64,000 nt of DNA, from assembly GCF_028551275.1 (NCBI RefSeq), contig NZ_CP117025.1:3092001-3156000 (forward strand). The letters are read 5' to 3'. Each line of letters starts with the position of its first letter. Positions within the stretch are counted from its first letter, which is position 1. Below, in pieces: positions 7,281-18,300 of the stretch. The notes under the pieces were generated by a model. That model did no database searches and was not told the DNA's origin. It worked only from the letters and a program-made list of their open reading frames with translations. Origin of the DNA: Sphingomonas hankookensis. Lineage in GTDB: Bacteria; Pseudomonadota; Alphaproteobacteria; Sphingomonadales; Sphingomonadaceae. The translations under genes and the position numbers were made by a program.

Positions 7281-9566
7281 TTACGCCAGCACGAAGCTGC
7301 CATTGACGCCGTCCGCCTCGGCCGATGGTGCGACCCAGATGCGGAAGCTGCCCGGTTCGACGGTCGGGCGATTCTGCGTGCCGATGAAGCGCAGATCGTC
7401 GGCGCGCAGGGTGAACTCCACGATCTTCGATTCACCGGGCGCTAGTGCCACCCGCTGAAACGCCTTCAGCTCGCGCACCGGACGGGTGATGCTGGCGGCA
7501 ACGTCGTGGATGTAGAGCTGCACCACCTCGGTCGCGGCGCGGGTGCCGCTGTTGGTGATGCGCGCGCGGACCTTCAGCGCGCCGTCGGTGTTCAGCCGCC
7601 CGCCGCCGAGATCGAGGTCGCTATAGGCGATACGACCATAGGTCAGGCCGTGCCCGAACGGGAAGCGGGCGGCATTGGGCCCTTCGCGATAGCGCGCCTT
7701 ATATTCGGCGAGCGGCCCCGGCGGGTTCGGGCGACCGGTGGTCTTGTGCGCATAATAATAGGGCTGCTGCCCGGTCGAATAGGGGAAGCTGACCGGTAGG
7801 CGAGCGGACGGCGACATGTCGCCGAACAGGATGTCGGCGGTCGCCGGGCCGCTCTGCGATCCCAGGAACCAAGTGACGAGGATCGCACGCGCATCCAGCA
7901 CCGGCTTTTCCAGCACCATCGCCCGGCCGTTGCGCAGCAAGACGACGGTCGGCTTGCCGGTCGCGAGCACCGCCTGCGCCAGATCGAGCTGCGCCTGCGG
8001 AATACCGATATCGACCCGCGACTGCGCCTCGCCCGACATGCGCTGCGATTCGCCGATCGCCAGCAGCACCACATCGGCCTGCGAGGCGGCGATTACCGCC
8101 GCCTCGATCCCGCCGGGGATCGCATCGGTGATGCCCGATCCGTCGACGGCGGTGACCAGCGAGGGATCGGTAACCGCCGCGCGCACGCCGGTCAGCAGGT
8201 CGACCGCCTCGGCATCCGAACCATAGACGTTCCACGTGCCGATCAGTTCGCGCTGCCCCTGCACGAACGGGCCGATCAGCGCGATCTTCTTGCCCGACTT
8301 GGCCAGCGGCAGCAGGTCGCCGTCATTCTTCAGCATCACGATCGACCGCGCACCGGCCTCACGGGACAGCTTGAGGTGCGCAGCCGTCCGCACCCGCTGC
8401 TTTTCGCGGCGCGGATCGATCCGGCGGAACGGATCGTCGAACAGGCCGAGCTGCGCCTTCAAGGCCAGCACGCGGCGCACCGCCTGATCGAGCCGCGCCA
8501 TCGGCACCTCGCCCTTCGCCACAAGGTCGGGCAAGTGCTTGATATAGAAACCCGACTGCATCGACATGTCGACGCCCGCCAGGAAGGCGAGCTTCGTCGC
8601 CTCGCGCGCATCGGCGGCGAAGCCGTGGGCGATCAGTTCCTCGTCACCGGTATAGTCGGACACGACCAGCCCGCCGAACCCCCACTCCTTGCGCAGGATC
8701 GTGTCGAGCAACCACGGATTCGCGGTCGCCGGCACGCCGGACAATTCGTTGAACGACGCCATCGTCGTCGGCGCACCGGCGGCGAAGGCGCTCTGGAACG
8801 GCGGGAAATAGGTTTCGCGCAACGTCCGTTCGGAGATATCGACCGTGTTATAGTCCAGTCCGGCCTCCGCCGCGCCATAGGCGGCGAAATGCTTCGCGCA
8901 GGCGGCAACGGCGTCGTCGGCGGTCAGCCCGCGACGGCCCTGGAAGCCACGCACCCGGGCATCGGCCATGACCTTGCCCAGCAGCAGGTCCTCGCCCGCC
9001 CCTTCGATACCGCGACCCCAGCGCTGGTCGCGGGCGATGTCGACCATCGGTGCGAAGGTCCAGTCGATGCCCGCCGCCGACGCCTCGACCGCCGCCGCGC
9101 GCGCGGTACGTTCGGCGAGGTCGGCGTCGAAGCTGCCCGCCTCCGCCAGCGGCATCGGGAACACGGTGCGGAAACCATGGATGATGTCGGCGGCGAACAG
9201 CAGCGGCACCTTCAGCCGCTGCTCGCGCATCGCGACCGTCTGCATCCGGCGCGCCATTTCCGCACCATTGCCGTTGAACACGCCGGTCAGCCGCCCGGTG
9301 CGAACCTGCGCCAGCTGCTCGTCGAACGTCGCGGTCGCGCTGATCGGGTTGAGCGCATTCGCGGCGCCCCCCGCCCAGGCGGCGGCCATCAACGTCAGCT
9401 GGCCGCATTTTTCCTCGACCGTCATCTGGCCGATCAGCGCCTCGACCGATGCCGGCAGGCGGTCGCCCGCCTGTGCCAGTAGCGCCCGAGCCGGTGACGC
9501 GCTCCACGCCGCCACGGCACCCGCGCCCATCAACCATGCGCGGCGCGAAATGCGGATGTCTTCCAT
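7281..9566 (-). CDS. Glycoside hydrolase family 3 beta-glucosidase (BglX-like), Tat-exported
   Basis: A 761-residue periplasmic beta-glucosidase. A twin-arginine signal (ISRRAWLMGAGAVAAW) occupies the first 30 residues. The GH3 TIM barrel follows (EEKCGQLT, FAADIIHGFRTVFP), with nucleophile Asp near residue 304 in LVVSDYTGDEEL. The alpha/beta sandwich holds the likely acid/base Glu in AIGESQRMSGEAQSR, and a fibronectin-III-like domain closes the protein (GFFRIWVAPSA-type end). ATG 9566 follows AGAGGGGA. It is divergent from a LacI regulator across a palindromic operator and faces the receptor/GH144 genes, so it probably splits oligosaccharides released by that locus. Confidence 0.93.
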   Translation of the reverse strand: MEDIRISRRAWLMGAGAVAAWSASPARALLAQAGDRLPASVEALIGQMTVEEKCGQLTLMAAAWAGGAANALNPISATATFDEQLAQVRTGRLTGVFNGNGAEMARRMQTVAMREQRLKVPLLFAADIIHGFRTVFPMPLAEAGSFDADLAERTARAAAVEASAAGIDWTFAPMVDIARDQRWGRGIEGAGEDLLLGKVMADARVRGFQGRRGLTADDAVAACAKHFAAYGAAEAGLDYNTVDISERTLRETYFPPFQSAFAAGAPTTMASFNELSGVPATANPWLLDTILRKEWGFGGLVVSDYTGDEELIAHGFAADAREATKLAFLAGVDMSMQSGFYIKHLPDLVAKGEVPMARLDQAVRRVLALKAQLGLFDDPFRRIDPRREKQRVRTAAHLKLSREAGARSIVMLKNDGDLLPLAKSGKKIALIGPFVQGQRELIGTWNVYGSDAEAVDLLTGVRAAVTDPSLVTAVDGSGITDAIPGGIEAAVIAASQADVVLLAIGESQRMSGEAQSRVDIGIPQAQLDLAQAVLATGKPTVVLLRNGRAMVLEKPVLDARAILVTWFLGSQSGPATADILFGDMSPSARLPVSFPYSTGQQPYYYAHKTTGRPNPPGPLAEYKARYREGPNAARFPFGHGLTYGRIAYSDLDLGGGRLNTDGALKVRARITNSGTRAATEVVQLYIHDVAASITRPVRELKAFQRVALAPGESKIVEFTLRADDLRFIGTQNRPTVEPGSFRIWVAPSAEADGVNGSFVLA

Positions 9567-9660
9567 GCGATCCCCTCTGTGTCGTTTGCGCAACGATCCA
9601 GTCGCGCCGGTGTTTCAAATCTGTGTTGTCGAATCTGGTGTTGAAGCGCGTTGTAGATTC

Positions 9661-9676
9661 ATGTAACCGGTTACAT
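9661..9676. promoter_or_regulatory. Perfect 16-bp palindrome ATGTAACCGGTTACAT, candidate LacI-family operator
   Basis: A perfect inverted repeat with a CG centre, 95-110 bases upstream of the GH3 start and 75-90 bases upstream of the LacI-type start at 9751. Symmetry, length and CG centre are typical of LacI/GalR-family operators. It is well placed to control both the GH3 gene and the lacI-receptor-hydrolase genes. Confidence 0.75.
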
Positions 9677-9750
9677 CAAGAGCGAACGGCAGGCGGCCGT
9701 CGGATTCGTCGCGAATAGGCGCGGCGACGCAGGGAGTGGACCGAAAGAGC

Positions 9751-10779
9751 ATGGCGAATGCCACCATCCGCGATGTGGCTCGCGCGGCGGACGTGTCCGT
9801 CGCTTCGGTTTCGCGCGTCCTCAACCGGCACGAAAACGTCCGCCCCGCGCTGCGCGAGAAGGTGGAGGCCGCCGCACAGGCGCTCGGCTATGTCCCGCAT
9901 GCCGGAGCGCGCTCGCTCAGCCTGGCGTGGTCCAACGCGATCGGCGTGGTGTTGCCGGACCTGCACGGTGAATTCTTTTCCGAACTGCTGCGCGGCATGG
10001 ACCGCGAGGCGTCGGAGCGCGGGCTGCAACTCCTGCTGTCCAACATGCATGCCGATCCGGCGCGCGGCGTCGAGGCGCTGCACACGATGCGCGGGCGGGT
10101 CGACGGGCTGGTGGTGATGGCACCGCATATCGACCCGGACCAGCTGTTCGGCCACCTGCCCCCCGGCGTCCCGGCGGTGCTGGTCAGCTGCGCCCCGCAC
10201 CATCAGCCACGCCCCGAACTGCGCATCGACAACGCAGCCGGCGCGCGGACGATGGTCGAGCATCTGGTCGCGACCGGACGGCGACGGATCGTGCATCTGG
10301 CGGGTCCTGCCGGAAATATCGATGCCGAGGAACGACTTGCGGGATACCGTGCGGCGATGGCCGCCGCCGGCCTCGAATCCGTCGTCGAATATGGAACCTT
10401 TCTCGAAGAGTCGGGCGTTTCCGTAGCGGAACGACTGGTTCGGGAGGGGACGGATGTCGATGCGGTTTTCGCCGCGAACGACATGATGGCGATCGGCGCA
10501 TTGATGGCATTTCGCCGCGCCGGCATCGCCGTTCCCGGGCGGGTGGCAATCGCCGGGTTCGACGACATCCCGCTCGCCCGCCTCATCTCGCCATCGCTCA
10601 CCACCCTGCGAATCGACATCGCAGGTCTCGGTGAACGCGCGGTCGCGCGCCTGATCGAACAGATCGACGGCCGCGACGACCGCAGCGTCGAACTGCGCGC
10701 ACCGATGCTGGTCGTGCGCGACACCACTTCACCAAGGGAAGACCCGGAAAACCGGGAACAAAGGGGAATATACGCATGA
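9751..10779 (+). CDS. LacI-family transcriptional regulator of the glucan locus
   Basis: A 342-residue repressor: helix-turn-helix at residues 4-50 (TIRDVARAADVSVASVSRVLNRH), hinge near 55-62, sensor domain to about 330 (AIGVVLPDLHGEFFSELLRG, AIAGFDDIPLARLISPSLTTLR). The start is ATG 9751; a GTG at 9736 is possible. Its stop overlaps the receptor start (ATGA), so regulator and receptor are co-transcribed and probably autoregulated through the palindrome at 9661. The inducer is presumably a glucan oligosaccharide; this is inference from neighbours. Confidence 0.92.
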   Translation: MANATIRDVARAADVSVASVSRVLNRHENVRPALREKVEAAAQALGYVPHAGARSLSLAWSNAIGVVLPDLHGEFFSELLRGMDREASERGLQLLLSNMHADPARGVEALHTMRGRVDGLVVMAPHIDPDQLFGHLPPGVPAVLVSCAPHHQPRPELRIDNAAGARTMVEHLVATGRRRIVHLAGPAGNIDAEERLAGYRAAMAAAGLESVVEYGTFLEESGVSVAERLVREGTDVDAVFAANDMMAIGALMAFRRAGIAVPGRVAIAGFDDIPLARLISPSLTTLRIDIAGLGERAVARLIEQIDGRDDRSVELRAPMLVVRDTTSPREDPENREQRGIYA

Positions 10780-13700
10780 GGAAAACCATGATCCGCGCGG
10801 CGCTCGCCGCCGCGACGACGCTGGCCACGGGGGCGTTTGTCGCCCCGATGGCGGCGCACGCCCAGGTCGGACAGGCCTCGCTGCGCGGGACGATCACGTC
10901 GCCCGCGGATAACAAGGCGACCCAGGTCACCGCGGTCGAAGTCGCGACCGGCATCCGCCGTACCGCCACGATCGCGGCCGACGGGACGTACAACTTCGCC
11001 TCGCTGCGCGCCGGCACCTATCGGCTGGAAATCCAGCTGACCAACGGCACGCGCAATTCGGACGAATTCACGCTGCGCGTCGGCCAGAATGCGGGCCTCG
11101 ACCTCGACCTGACGACCGCCGCCGCCGCTCCGGCCGGTGAGACGACCGAAACCGATCCGGGCAGCGTCGCGTCGAACGACGAGGAAATCATCGTCACCGG
11201 CAGCCGCATCCGCACCCTGTCGGGCGGTCAGGTCGGCATCAACATCACGCAGCGCCTGATCGAGCAGCTGCCGCAGAACAACCGCAACTTCCTCGCCTTC
11301 GCCGATCTGGCGCCGGGCGTCCGCTTCGTCGAGGAAGGCGCCAACGGCCAGGCCCGCCTGCAGGGCGGCGCACAGCGGTCGAACTCGGTCAACGTGTTCA
11401 TCGATGGCGTCAGCCAGAAGGATTACGTCCTGAAGAACGGCGTCACCGGTCAGGATTCGTCGCCGGGCAACCCGTTCCCGCAGCTCGCCATCGGCGAATA
11501 TCAGGTGCTGTCGTCGAACTATAAGGCGGAGTTCGACCAGGTCAGCTCCGTCGCGATCGTCGCCGGCACCAAGTCGGGCACGAACGAGTTCCATGGCGAA
11601 GGCTTCATCGATTACACGAACCAGGATCTGCGCGACCGCCGTCCGACCGAACTGTTCCCGACCCGCGTCGCCAAGGTCGATACCAAGGACATGCAGTACG
11701 GCGTCGCGCTGGGCGGTCCGATCATCAAGGACGTCGCGCACTTCTTCGTCACCTACGAAGGCAAGCGGCAGGAACGCCCGGTCGACGTACTGCCGGGCAA
11801 CGGCGTCGACATCAACGTGATCCCCGCCGACCTGCGCTCGCGCTTCGGCAACTTCACCAACACGTTCAACGAAGACCTGATCTTCGGCAAGATCGACGTC
11901 TCGCCGACCGCGGAAGACCTGTTCGAATTTTCGGGCCGGTACCGCAAGGAAAGCGGTGACGACCTCGGCAGCGGGATCAGCGCGTTTTCGACCCGGACCA
12001 ACAATTCGGTGAAGGACATTCGCGGCCTTGCCCGGTGGCAGCACACCGCCGACAACTGGATCAACGACTTCCGCGTGTCGTACGAGGATGTGGTCTGGTC
12101 GCCGCGCCCGGTCGAACAGTCGATCAACCAGTTCTTCCAGCGTACCGAAATCACCGGCACCAGCACGCGGCGCATCGACCTGTTGCGCATCGGTGGCGGC
12201 ACCAACTTCCAGGAAAAGGGCCAGAAGGGCTGGACCGTCCAGAACGACTTCACCTTTACCGGCCTTGAAGGACACACCTTCAAAACGGGCGTGAAGGCGA
12301 AGTGGGTCAACCTGAACACGCTCGAACAGAACAACATCAACGGTTCCTATACCTATGATGTCAACCTGTTCAGTCAGAACGGCTTCCAGACCGATGTTCC
12401 CTACCGTCTCGTATTCGGCGCTCCCAGCGGCTTCGGTAGGTCGAACATCGAATCGAAGAACTTCCAGTTCGGCATCTACGCGCAGGACGATTGGGACGTT
12501 ACCGATCGCCTGACGCTGAACCTGGGTGTGCGCTGGGATTACGAACGTACTCCGGCGTTCCTCGACTTCGTGACGCCGCAGTCGAACCTGACGGCGATCT
12601 CGGCCGCGCAATATCCGAACCTGCAGAACGCCGATTACAACATCAACGACTATATCTCGACCGGCAACAACCGGAAGGCGTTCATGGGCGCCATCCAGCC
12701 GCGCGTCGGCTTCACCTATCGCGTCGACCAAGATGGCCGTTTCACGGTCTTCGGCGGCTTCGGCCGGTCGTACGACCGCAACCAGTTCGACTTCCTCCAG
12801 CAGGAATTGTCGGTCGGTGCGTTCCAGCAACGCACTTTCCTGTTCCAGGGCGCGGACCAGCTGAACCCGTGCACGCCGTCCTCGACCTGTATCGCGTGGA
12901 ACCCGATCTATCTGACCGCGGAAGGCCGCGCGCAGTTGGCATCGAGCAGCACGGGCGGCGGGCGCGAACTGCGCTTCATCAAGAACGATCTGAAGATGCC
13001 GTATTCGGACCAGTTCTCGCTGGGCTTCCGGTCGCGCTTCAACCCGATCGAACTCGAAGTCGGCTATCAGCATATCTCGAGCCGCGACGGCTTCGTGTAT
13101 CTGCTGGGTAACCGTCGTCCCGACGGGTCGTTCTTCGCGCCGGCTCCGACTGCCCAGAACCCGACGCCGCAGTCGCCGTTCGGCTTCACGCCGCCGGGCT
13201 TCGGTTCGATCATCATCGGCGACAACGGTCTCAAGACCGACGCGGACTCGGCCTATGTCAAGCTGACCAAGCCGTATTCGCCGACGTCGCCGTGGAGCCT
13301 CGACGCGACCTACACCTTCACCGAAGCGTCGGAAAACCGGCAGTTCGGCGAAACCTTCAGCCTCGATTTCCCGTCGATCGACGACTACCCGACGCTGCGG
13401 TCGGCCGGCGTGCCGCGCCATCGTTTCGTCATGGCGGGTAGCGTCGACACGCCGATCGGCCTAACGCTGTCGAGCAAGTTCTCGATCGAGTCGCCGATGT
13501 TCATGGTGACGTCGTTCGACAGCTCGAACCCGTACCAGCGCAACTTCGTCGGGCGGTTCCGCGACAGCCTCGGCGATCAGTGGGGCCGTCGTCAGCTCGA
13601 CGTCGCCGCGACGAAGTACATCCCGATCCGGTTCGTCAACGATACCGCACGGATCCGCTTCCGCGTCGATATCATCAACCTGATGAACGATCGCAACTAT

Positions 13701-13835
13701 ATCGACTTCAACAACAGCCCGCTCGACAACAGCCGCACGGACGGCACGCAGTCAGTCTATGGCGAGCGGTCGTCGTTCAGCATCGGCGGCAACCAGCCGC
13801 GCACGATCAAGCTGTCGGCGGGTTTCAACTTCTAA
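10776..13835 (+). CDS. TonB-dependent receptor with N-terminal carboxypeptidase-regulatory-like domain
   Basis: A 1019-residue outer-membrane transporter. A signal peptide (to about residue 28, AAHA-Q) is followed by a carboxypeptidase-regulatory-like beta-sandwich (about 32-110, GQASLRGTITSPADN), a TonB-box-like EEIIVTGSRI (about 132), a plug domain, and a large beta-barrel ending in Phe (KLSAGFNF), the usual outer-membrane assembly signal. This Oar-like type is common in sphingomonads and imports large oligosaccharides. Its linkage to two glycoside hydrolases and a LacI regulator suggests it imports the glucan fragments they act on. A strong terminator follows. Confidence 0.93.
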   Translation: MRKTMIRAALAAATTLATGAFVAPMAAHAQVGQASLRGTITSPADNKATQVTAVEVATGIRRTATIAADGTYNFASLRAGTYRLEIQLTNGTRNSDEFTLRVGQNAGLDLDLTTAAAAPAGETTETDPGSVASNDEEIIVTGSRIRTLSGGQVGINITQRLIEQLPQNNRNFLAFADLAPGVRFVEEGANGQARLQGGAQRSNSVNVFIDGVSQKDYVLKNGVTGQDSSPGNPFPQLAIGEYQVLSSNYKAEFDQVSSVAIVAGTKSGTNEFHGEGFIDYTNQDLRDRRPTELFPTRVAKVDTKDMQYGVALGGPIIKDVAHFFVTYEGKRQERPVDVLPGNGVDINVIPADLRSRFGNFTNTFNEDLIFGKIDVSPTAEDLFEFSGRYRKESGDDLGSGISAFSTRTNNSVKDIRGLARWQHTADNWINDFRVSYEDVVWSPRPVEQSINQFFQRTEITGTSTRRIDLLRIGGGTNFQEKGQKGWTVQNDFTFTGLEGHTFKTGVKAKWVNLNTLEQNNINGSYTYDVNLFSQNGFQTDVPYRLVFGAPSGFGRSNIESKNFQFGIYAQDDWDVTDRLTLNLGVRWDYERTPAFLDFVTPQSNLTAISAAQYPNLQNADYNINDYISTGNNRKAFMGAIQPRVGFTYRVDQDGRFTVFGGFGRSYDRNQFDFLQQELSVGAFQQRTFLFQGADQLNPCTPSSTCIAWNPIYLTAEGRAQLASSSTGGGRELRFIKNDLKMPYSDQFSLGFRSRFNPIELEVGYQHISSRDGFVYLLGNRRPDGSFFAPAPTAQNPTPQSPFGFTPPGFGSIIIGDNGLKTDADSAYVKLTKPYSPTSPWSLDATYTFTEASENRQFGETFSLDFPSIDDYPTLRSAGVPRHRFVMAGSVDTPIGLTLSSKFSIESPMFMVTSFDSSNPYQRNFVGRFRDSLGDQWGRRQLDVAATKYIPIRFVNDTARIRFRVDIINLMNDRNYIDFNNSPLDNSRTDGTQSVYGERSSFSIGGNQPRTIKLSAGFNF

Positions 13836-13851
13836 CCCCTTCCCTCCCCCT

Positions 13852-13886
13852 GCCGGGACAGGCTCCCCGCCTGTCCCGGCTTTTTT
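13852..13886 (+). terminator. Rho-independent terminator after the TonB receptor
   Basis: GCCGGGACAGG, a 7-base loop (CTCCCCG), CCTGTCCCGGC, then six T residues: an 11-bp perfect stem plus T-run just after the receptor stop and 30 bases before the next gene. It probably limits read-through into the GH144 gene, giving more receptor than hydrolase. Confidence 0.92.
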
Positions 13887-13915
13887 GTGACTGCTCAACT
13901 CAAGGGGCCTGCAAC

Positions 13916-15319
13916 GTGATCGATCGCCGCTTCTTCCTTGCCGCCAGCACCGCCGCGCTTGTCGGGGCCTGCACGCCACGGACCGGGATCGCACCCGCCC
14001 CTGCCAGCAATCCCGATCTTCTGTCCGATATTCAGGAGCGGGCGTTCCGCTTCTTCTGGGACACGACCGATGCCGCGACCGGCCTTGCGCCCGATCGCTG
14101 GCCGACGCCCAGCTTCGCCTCGATCGCCGCGATCGGCTTTGCGCTGACCGCCTATGGCGTCGGCGAGAAACATGGCTGGATCACCCGCCAGCAACATGCC
14201 GAACGCACGCTCACCACGCTCGAATTTCTCGCCCGGGCGCCGCAGGGCGACGGCGAGACCGGGTTCAGCGGCTATAAGGGGTTCTTCTACCACTTCCTCG
14301 GCGTGACTCAGGGGCTGCGTTTCGCCCGGTGCGAGCTGTCGACGATCGACACCGCGCTGCTGCTCGGCGGCGTGCTGTTCGCACAAAGCTGGTTCGACCG
14401 TGCTGACCCGACCGAGACACGCATCCGCGACCTTGCCGAGCAGCTCTATCGCGCGGTCGAATGGGACTGGATCGTGCCCCGCCCGCCGTTCGTGTCGATG
14501 GGCTGGCACCCGGAGAGCGGCTTCATCCGCTCCGACTGGAACATCTATAACGAGGGCATGATCCTGTACGTGTTGGCGCTGGCCAGCCCGACGCATCCGC
14601 TGCCGGCCGAAACCTGGGCGCAGCTGACGCAGCAGTTCGACAAGAGCTGGGGCAATCGCTGGGGTGAGCCGCACCTGCAATTCGCGCCGATGTTCGGCCA
14701 TCAGTACAGCCATGTCTGGATCGATTTCCGCGGCATCCGCGATCCCTATATCGCGTCGAAGGGCATCGATTATTTCGAGAACAGCCGCCGCGCGACCTAT
14801 GCCCAGCGCGCCTATGCCAATGAGAATCCGGGGCAGAAGGTCGGCTATGGCGACGACTGCTGGGGCCTGACCGCCTGCGACGGACCGGGCGATTTCAAGG
14901 TGACGATCGACGGGCGGGTGCGCGAATTCTACAGCTATTCCGCGCGCGGGCCGGGCGAGCGTGACGACGGGACGGTCGCGCCCACCGCGGCACTGGGATC
15001 GATCGCGTTTGCGCCCGAGATCGTCGAGCCGATGATCGGAAAGATGCACGCGCGCTATGGCGCCGGTATCTATGACAGATACGGCTTCCTCGACAGCTTC
15101 AACCCGACGCTGACCCGCACCGACGAACCGCTCAAGCATGGCAAGCTGGTGGCGGGCGTGGGCTGGGTCGATGGCGATTATCTGGGCATCGACCAGGGGC
15201 CGATCGTGCTGATGATCGAGAACCGCCGGTCGGGGATGATCTGGGAGGTGATGCGGCGCAATCCGCATATCCGCCGCGGGCTGGAGCGCGCCGGGTTCAA
15301 GGGGGGCTGGCTGGCGTGA
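13916..15319 (+). CDS. GH144-type glucoamylase-like lipoprotein, candidate endo-beta-1,2-glucanase
   Basis: A 467-residue protein with a lipoprotein signal (MIDRRFFLAAST, then lipobox LVGAC, Cys 19), so anchored in the inner or outer membrane. The body looks like the glycoamylase fold ((alpha/alpha)6 barrel): ERAFRFFWD (about 38), the conserved NEGMILYVLALASPTHPLP (about 208), HVWIDFRGIRD and WGLTACDGP (about 320). Characterised GH144 enzymes are endo-beta-1,2-glucanases, so this may cleave beta-1,2-glucan. GTG 13916 follows CAAGGGG; the stop overlaps the next start (GTGA). The exact substrate is inference from family. Confidence 0.85.
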   Translation: MIDRRFFLAASTAALVGACTPRTGIAPAPASNPDLLSDIQERAFRFFWDTTDAATGLAPDRWPTPSFASIAAIGFALTAYGVGEKHGWITRQQHAERTLTTLEFLARAPQGDGETGFSGYKGFFYHFLGVTQGLRFARCELSTIDTALLLGGVLFAQSWFDRADPTETRIRDLAEQLYRAVEWDWIVPRPPFVSMGWHPESGFIRSDWNIYNEGMILYVLALASPTHPLPAETWAQLTQQFDKSWGNRWGEPHLQFAPMFGHQYSHVWIDFRGIRDPYIASKGIDYFENSRRATYAQRAYANENPGQKVGYGDDCWGLTACDGPGDFKVTIDGRVREFYSYSARGPGERDDGTVAPTAALGSIAFAPEIVEPMIGKMHARYGAGIYDRYGFLDSFNPTLTRTDEPLKHGKLVAGVGWVDGDYLGIDQGPIVLMIENRRSGMIWEVMRRNPHIRRGLERAGFKGGWLA

Positions 15320-18300
15320 TCCCGGTCGTCCTGCTCGCTGCGGCGGCACAGGCGCAGCCGCTCGACCGCTTCGACGATGTGGCGGCATGGCGCGCGGCAT
15401 CGTCGGACGGGGTCAGCGCGACGGCGACTGCGGTGCCCGGCGTGACGGATAAGGCGCTGCAACTGCGCTACGATTTCGCCAAGGTGTCGGGCTATGCGTT
15501 CGTGCGGCGGACGCTGCCGATCACCTTCCCGCCCAACTGGGAAATGCGGCTGAAGGTTCGCGGCACCGGCGGCGTCAACGACCTGCAGATCAAGTTCACC
15601 GACGCCGATGGCACCAATGTCTGGTGGGTGACCAAGCCCAATTTCCGTCCCTCCGCCGAATGGCAGGAACTGCGCATCCGCCCGCGCGACGTGCAGTTCG
15701 CCTGGGGACCGACCACCGACAAGACGCTGAAAGCCACGCAGGCGGTCGAGATCGTCGTGGTGCGCGGGCGAGACGGCGGGGCAGGCACGATCGAGGTCGA
15801 CGACTGGACCTTCGAAGCCCTGCCCCCGCCCCGCCCGCTGCCCGCCCCGGTGGCGAGCGATCCGCGCGCGATCGATGGCGACCGGACGACCGCCGCCAAA
15901 GGACCCGTGACGATCGACTTCGGTGGCCAGCGCGAACTGGGTGGGCTGGTGCTGCACTGGGCGGGTGCTGCGACCGCCTACGCCATCGAGGCAAGCGACG
16001 ACCGCCGCCGCTGGCGCACGCTGCGCAGCGTGCGCCACGGCGATGGCGGCGGCGATCCTATCGCGCTGCCCGATACCGAAACGCGCTATCTGCGGATCGG
16101 CGGGGCAAAGGGGCTGGCCGAGGTCGAGGTCAAGGATCGCTCCTGGGCGGAAACGCCCAACGCTTTCGTCGCCGATCTTGCCCGCAACGCCCCGCGCGGA
16201 CGCTTCCCACGCGGCTTCACCGAACAAAGCTATTGGACGCTCGTCGCCAGTGATGGCGGTGCGGTCAGCGGGCTGATCGGCGAAGATGGCGCGATCGAGA
16301 TCGCGAAGGGCGGTTTCTCGGTCGAACCTTTTGTGGTGGAAAATGGCCGGACGATCGCGTGGAGCGACGTCGCGACCGGTCATTCCCTTGAAAACGGCTA
16401 TCTGCCGATACCCCATGCGCTGTGGACCGCCGCCGGGTGGACGCTCGACACCAGCCTGTTCGCCGATGCCGACAGCAAGCGGCTAATGGCGCGCTGGACG
16501 CTCAAGAACACCGGCGACGTCGCGCGCACGCTGCGACTGGTGCTGGCGGTGCGGCCGTTCCAGGTGAACCCGCCTGCGCAGTTCCTGAGCCAGCGCGGCG
16601 GGGTCAGTCCGATTGCGACGCTGGCATGGGACGGCAGCGCGATGGCGGTGACGACGCCCGGCGCGATTGCCGGCGATGCGGCGGTAACGCGGCGGCTGTT
16701 CCCGCTGACCGCCCCGGCGCAGGCTTGGGCCAAGCCGTTCGATCAGGGCGCGCTTGCCGACCCTGCCGAACCGGGCAAGGCCATGCGGGTCGAGGATCCG
16801 ACGCAACTCGCCTCGGGCGGGTTGGCCTATGACATCACGCTGGCGCCCGGCGAAAGCTGGAGCACGGCGATGGCACTGGGCGGCGACGCGTCGGTCACGC
16901 AGGCCGCGCTGGACAGCGCGCATGCCGCGACACGCGCCAGCTGGCAACGGACGCTGGGCGCAGTGACGATGAACGTGCCGACGATGAAGCAGCCGCTGGC
17001 CGATACGGTCAAGTCGGCGCTGGCGCAGGTGCTGATGAGCCGCGACGGACCCGCGCTGAAGCCCGGCACGCGTTCCTATGATCGCAGCTGGATCCGTGAC
17101 GGCGCGATGATGACCGAGACGATGCTGCGCATGGGCGTCGTTGCGCCGGGTCGCGCGTTCGCCGACTGGTACGGCCCGAACCTGTTCGCCAACGGCAAGG
17201 TGCCGTGCTGTGTCGATGCGCGCGGGCCGGACCCGGTGCCGGAAAATGACAGTCACGGGCAGTATATTCACCTCGTCACCGACCTGTACCGCTATACCGG
17301 GGACAAGGCGGCACTGGAGCGCGACTGGCCGAAGCTGGACGCGGCGCGGCGCTATATGGAAAGCCTCGCCCAGTCCGAACGGACCGCTGCCAACCAGACG
17401 CCCGAGCGGCGGATGCTGTACGGGCTGATGCCGCCGTCGATCAGCCATGAAGGCTATTCGGCCAAGGCGCAGTACAGCCTGTGGGACGATTTCTGGGCGC
17501 TGACCGGGTATAAGGACGCCGCCTTTGCCGCGCGGGTGCTGAACAAGCCCGAGGCGGCGGAGATCGAAGCGCAGCGCGACCGGTTCCAGCGTGACCTACA
17601 CGCCGCGATCGCGGCGGCAGTCCGGTTCTGGAAGATCGACTATATCCCCGGTGCGACCAGCCTGGGCGATTTCGACGCGACCTCGACCACCATGGGGCTC
17701 GATCCGGCGGGCGAACAGGCGCGGCTCGACCCGAAACTGCTGGCTAATACCTTCGACAGGCAATGGCGGCGGGTGATGACGCGGCCGGTCAGCAGCGACT
17801 GGAGCGATTACACGCCCTATGAACTGCGCAACGTGTCGGCGATGGTCCGGCTGGGCCGGCGTGAGCGGGCGAACCGGATGCTCGATTTCTACATGGGCGA
17901 CCGGCGGCCGGGCGGGTGGAATGGCTGGGCAGAGGTGGTCGGGCGCGATCAGCGTGAAATCCGCTTCCTGGGGGATGTGCCGCATGCCTGGGTCGCATCG
18001 GACTATATTCGCGCCGCGCTCGACCTGTTCGCCTATGTCGATCAGGACGCCCAAGCGATCGTACTGGCGGGTGGGCTGGACGACGACTGGCTTGCCGAGA
18101 AGGGATCGGACGTGCGCGGCCTGCGCACCCCCTATGGCACCGTCGATCTCGCCATCCGTGCCGACGGCGACGCGGTCGTCGCGACCATCGGCGGCGGAGC
18201 GATGCCGCCCGGCGGCTTCGTCCTGCCCTGGCCACTGAGCGGCGAAGCCGGCCGGGCGACGATCGACGGCAAGGCGGTGAAAATCGCCAGCGACGGCCTG

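Noticed and set aside
10203..13421. A 1072-codon open frame antisense to the TonB-dependent receptor
   Set aside because: It is a frame-shadow in GC-rich DNA: the translation is Arg/Val/Asp-rich without domains, and the plus strand encodes a clear receptor with signal peptide and terminal Phe.
15178..16416. Leftward 412-codon frame inside the large glycosidase gene
   Set aside because: It is antisense shadow; the plus-strand protein has consistent modules and overlaps GH144 in an operon.
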